NCBI GenBank assembly: GCA_902615445.1
Contig: CACMOQ010000007.1
Span: 1-64,000 of the forward strand
Direction of reading: 5' to 3'
DNA from: an uncultured Pelagibacteraceae bacterium
GTDB taxonomy: Bacteria; Pseudomonadota; Alphaproteobacteria; Pelagibacterales; Pelagibacteraceae
Length of the DNA stretch: 64,000 nt
In this document: piece after piece, positions 63,729-64,000 of the stretch
How positions within the stretch are numbered: the first letter of the stretch is position 1
Layout: the number at the start of each line of letters is the position of its first letter
Position numbers and translations under genes: made by a program
Notes under the pieces: model-generated
Databases searched by the model: none
Seen by the model: only the letters and a program-made list of their open reading frames with translations
What the model was told of the DNA's origin: nothing

Positions 63729-64000
63729 ATGCAAAAATCTTCAATATCTTACATCTTAAAATTATCTATTCCTATTTTCTTTGCAAATTTAGCAATTCCA
63801 TTGGTCGCAATTATTGATACAGCTCTAATGGGAAATCTTGGAAATCTTTCTTATTTAACAGCAACATCGGTTGCAGCAAATTTATTCTCTATGTTGTTTT
63901 GGAGTTTTGGCTTTTTAAGAATGGGAACTGTCGGTATGGTTTCACAAGCTTTTGGGCAAAACAGTTATCTAGAAATTTTAAATATAGTTTTAAGAAATTT
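63729..64000 (+). CDS. MATE-family efflux transporter, 3' end cut by window
   Basis: Start of a multidrug/MATE transporter (DinF-like). From ATG 63729 the frame runs to the window end with ILKLSIPIFFANLAIPLVAI, IDTALMGNLG and GFLRMGTVGMVSQAFGQ, the typical first membrane segments of the family, including the conserved D(T/S)xxxG motif. About 90 residues are visible of about 440 expected. Confidence 0.83.
   Translation, partial: MQKSSISYILKLSIPIFFANLAIPLVAIIDTALMGNLGNLSYLTATSVAANLFSMLFWSFGFLRMGTVGMVSQAFGQNSYLEILNIVLRN

Noticed and set aside
1-64000. tRNA or rRNA genes, phage or transposon genes, anti-phage defence islands
   Set aside because: None seen on either strand; gene spacing leaves no room for undetected large elements.

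Overview
The window is strongly A+T-rich, gene-dense DNA with many overlapping or nearly abutting genes, very short spacers and no rRNA, tRNA, insertion sequence or phage gene that I could see. Low GC, streamlined spacing, many solute transporters and a large folate/one-carbon and methylamine-type oxidation repertoire suggest a marine alphaproteobacterium of the SAR11 (Pelagibacterales) type. This is inferred from gene content; no marker rRNA is present.

Layout. 1-2044: the two permeases of a spermidine/putrescine-type ABC importer (the first cut by the window edge), then a fused hydroxyacyl-CoA dehydrogenase/enoyl-CoA hydratase and a small winged-helix regulator. 4913-13204: the most unusual block, a two-partner secretion (TPS) operon with a 2003-residue filamentous-haemagglutinin-like exoprotein, its outer-membrane transporter and an IalB-like periplasmic protein, facing a membrane-anchored cyclophilin and a zincin-like protein. 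14636-25708: agmatinase-family hydrolase, aldehyde dehydrogenase, ArgE-like deacylase, CsaA, a LysE-type exporter, aconitase, a BamB-type lipoprotein with its membrane neighbour, ZapE and YjbQ. 25705-29271: photolyase, a diaminopropionate ammonia-lyase-like enzyme and a GpsA-like dehydrogenase. 29355-34403: a complete LIV-type ABC importer on the minus strand. 34614-42555: amidotransferase, formate-THF ligase, EamA exporter, racemase, cold-shock protein, PurK/PurE and small membrane or zinc-ribbon proteins.

42588-53025 is a one-carbon block: a GcvT/DmdA-like methyltransferase with a MetF-like reductase, an odd kinase/nucleotidyltransferase pair, crotonase and CoA-binding proteins, then a dimethylglycine-dehydrogenase-like flavoprotein directly followed by EtfB, EtfA and ETF-quinone oxidoreductase, which would carry its electrons to quinone. 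53026-57058 holds HisI, a 2OG-oxygenase-like protein, DUF2237, FolE, an AcuI/YhdH reductase and a LysR regulator. 57181-61140 is a ferric-iron (FbpABC) importer behind a Fur-like box, with a small cysteine-containing protein and a strong hairpin between binding protein and permease. The end carries AzlCD, a thioredoxin-like protein, an ETHE1-like hydrolase, a DUF4396 protein and the start of a MATE transporter.

The best candidates for something new are the TPS operon with its modular exoprotein, the GcvT-like/MetF-like pair, the APS-kinase-like/nucleotidyltransferase pair, and several microproteins of 27-57 residues tucked between larger genes. All function calls come from reading motifs by eye; no database search was run.
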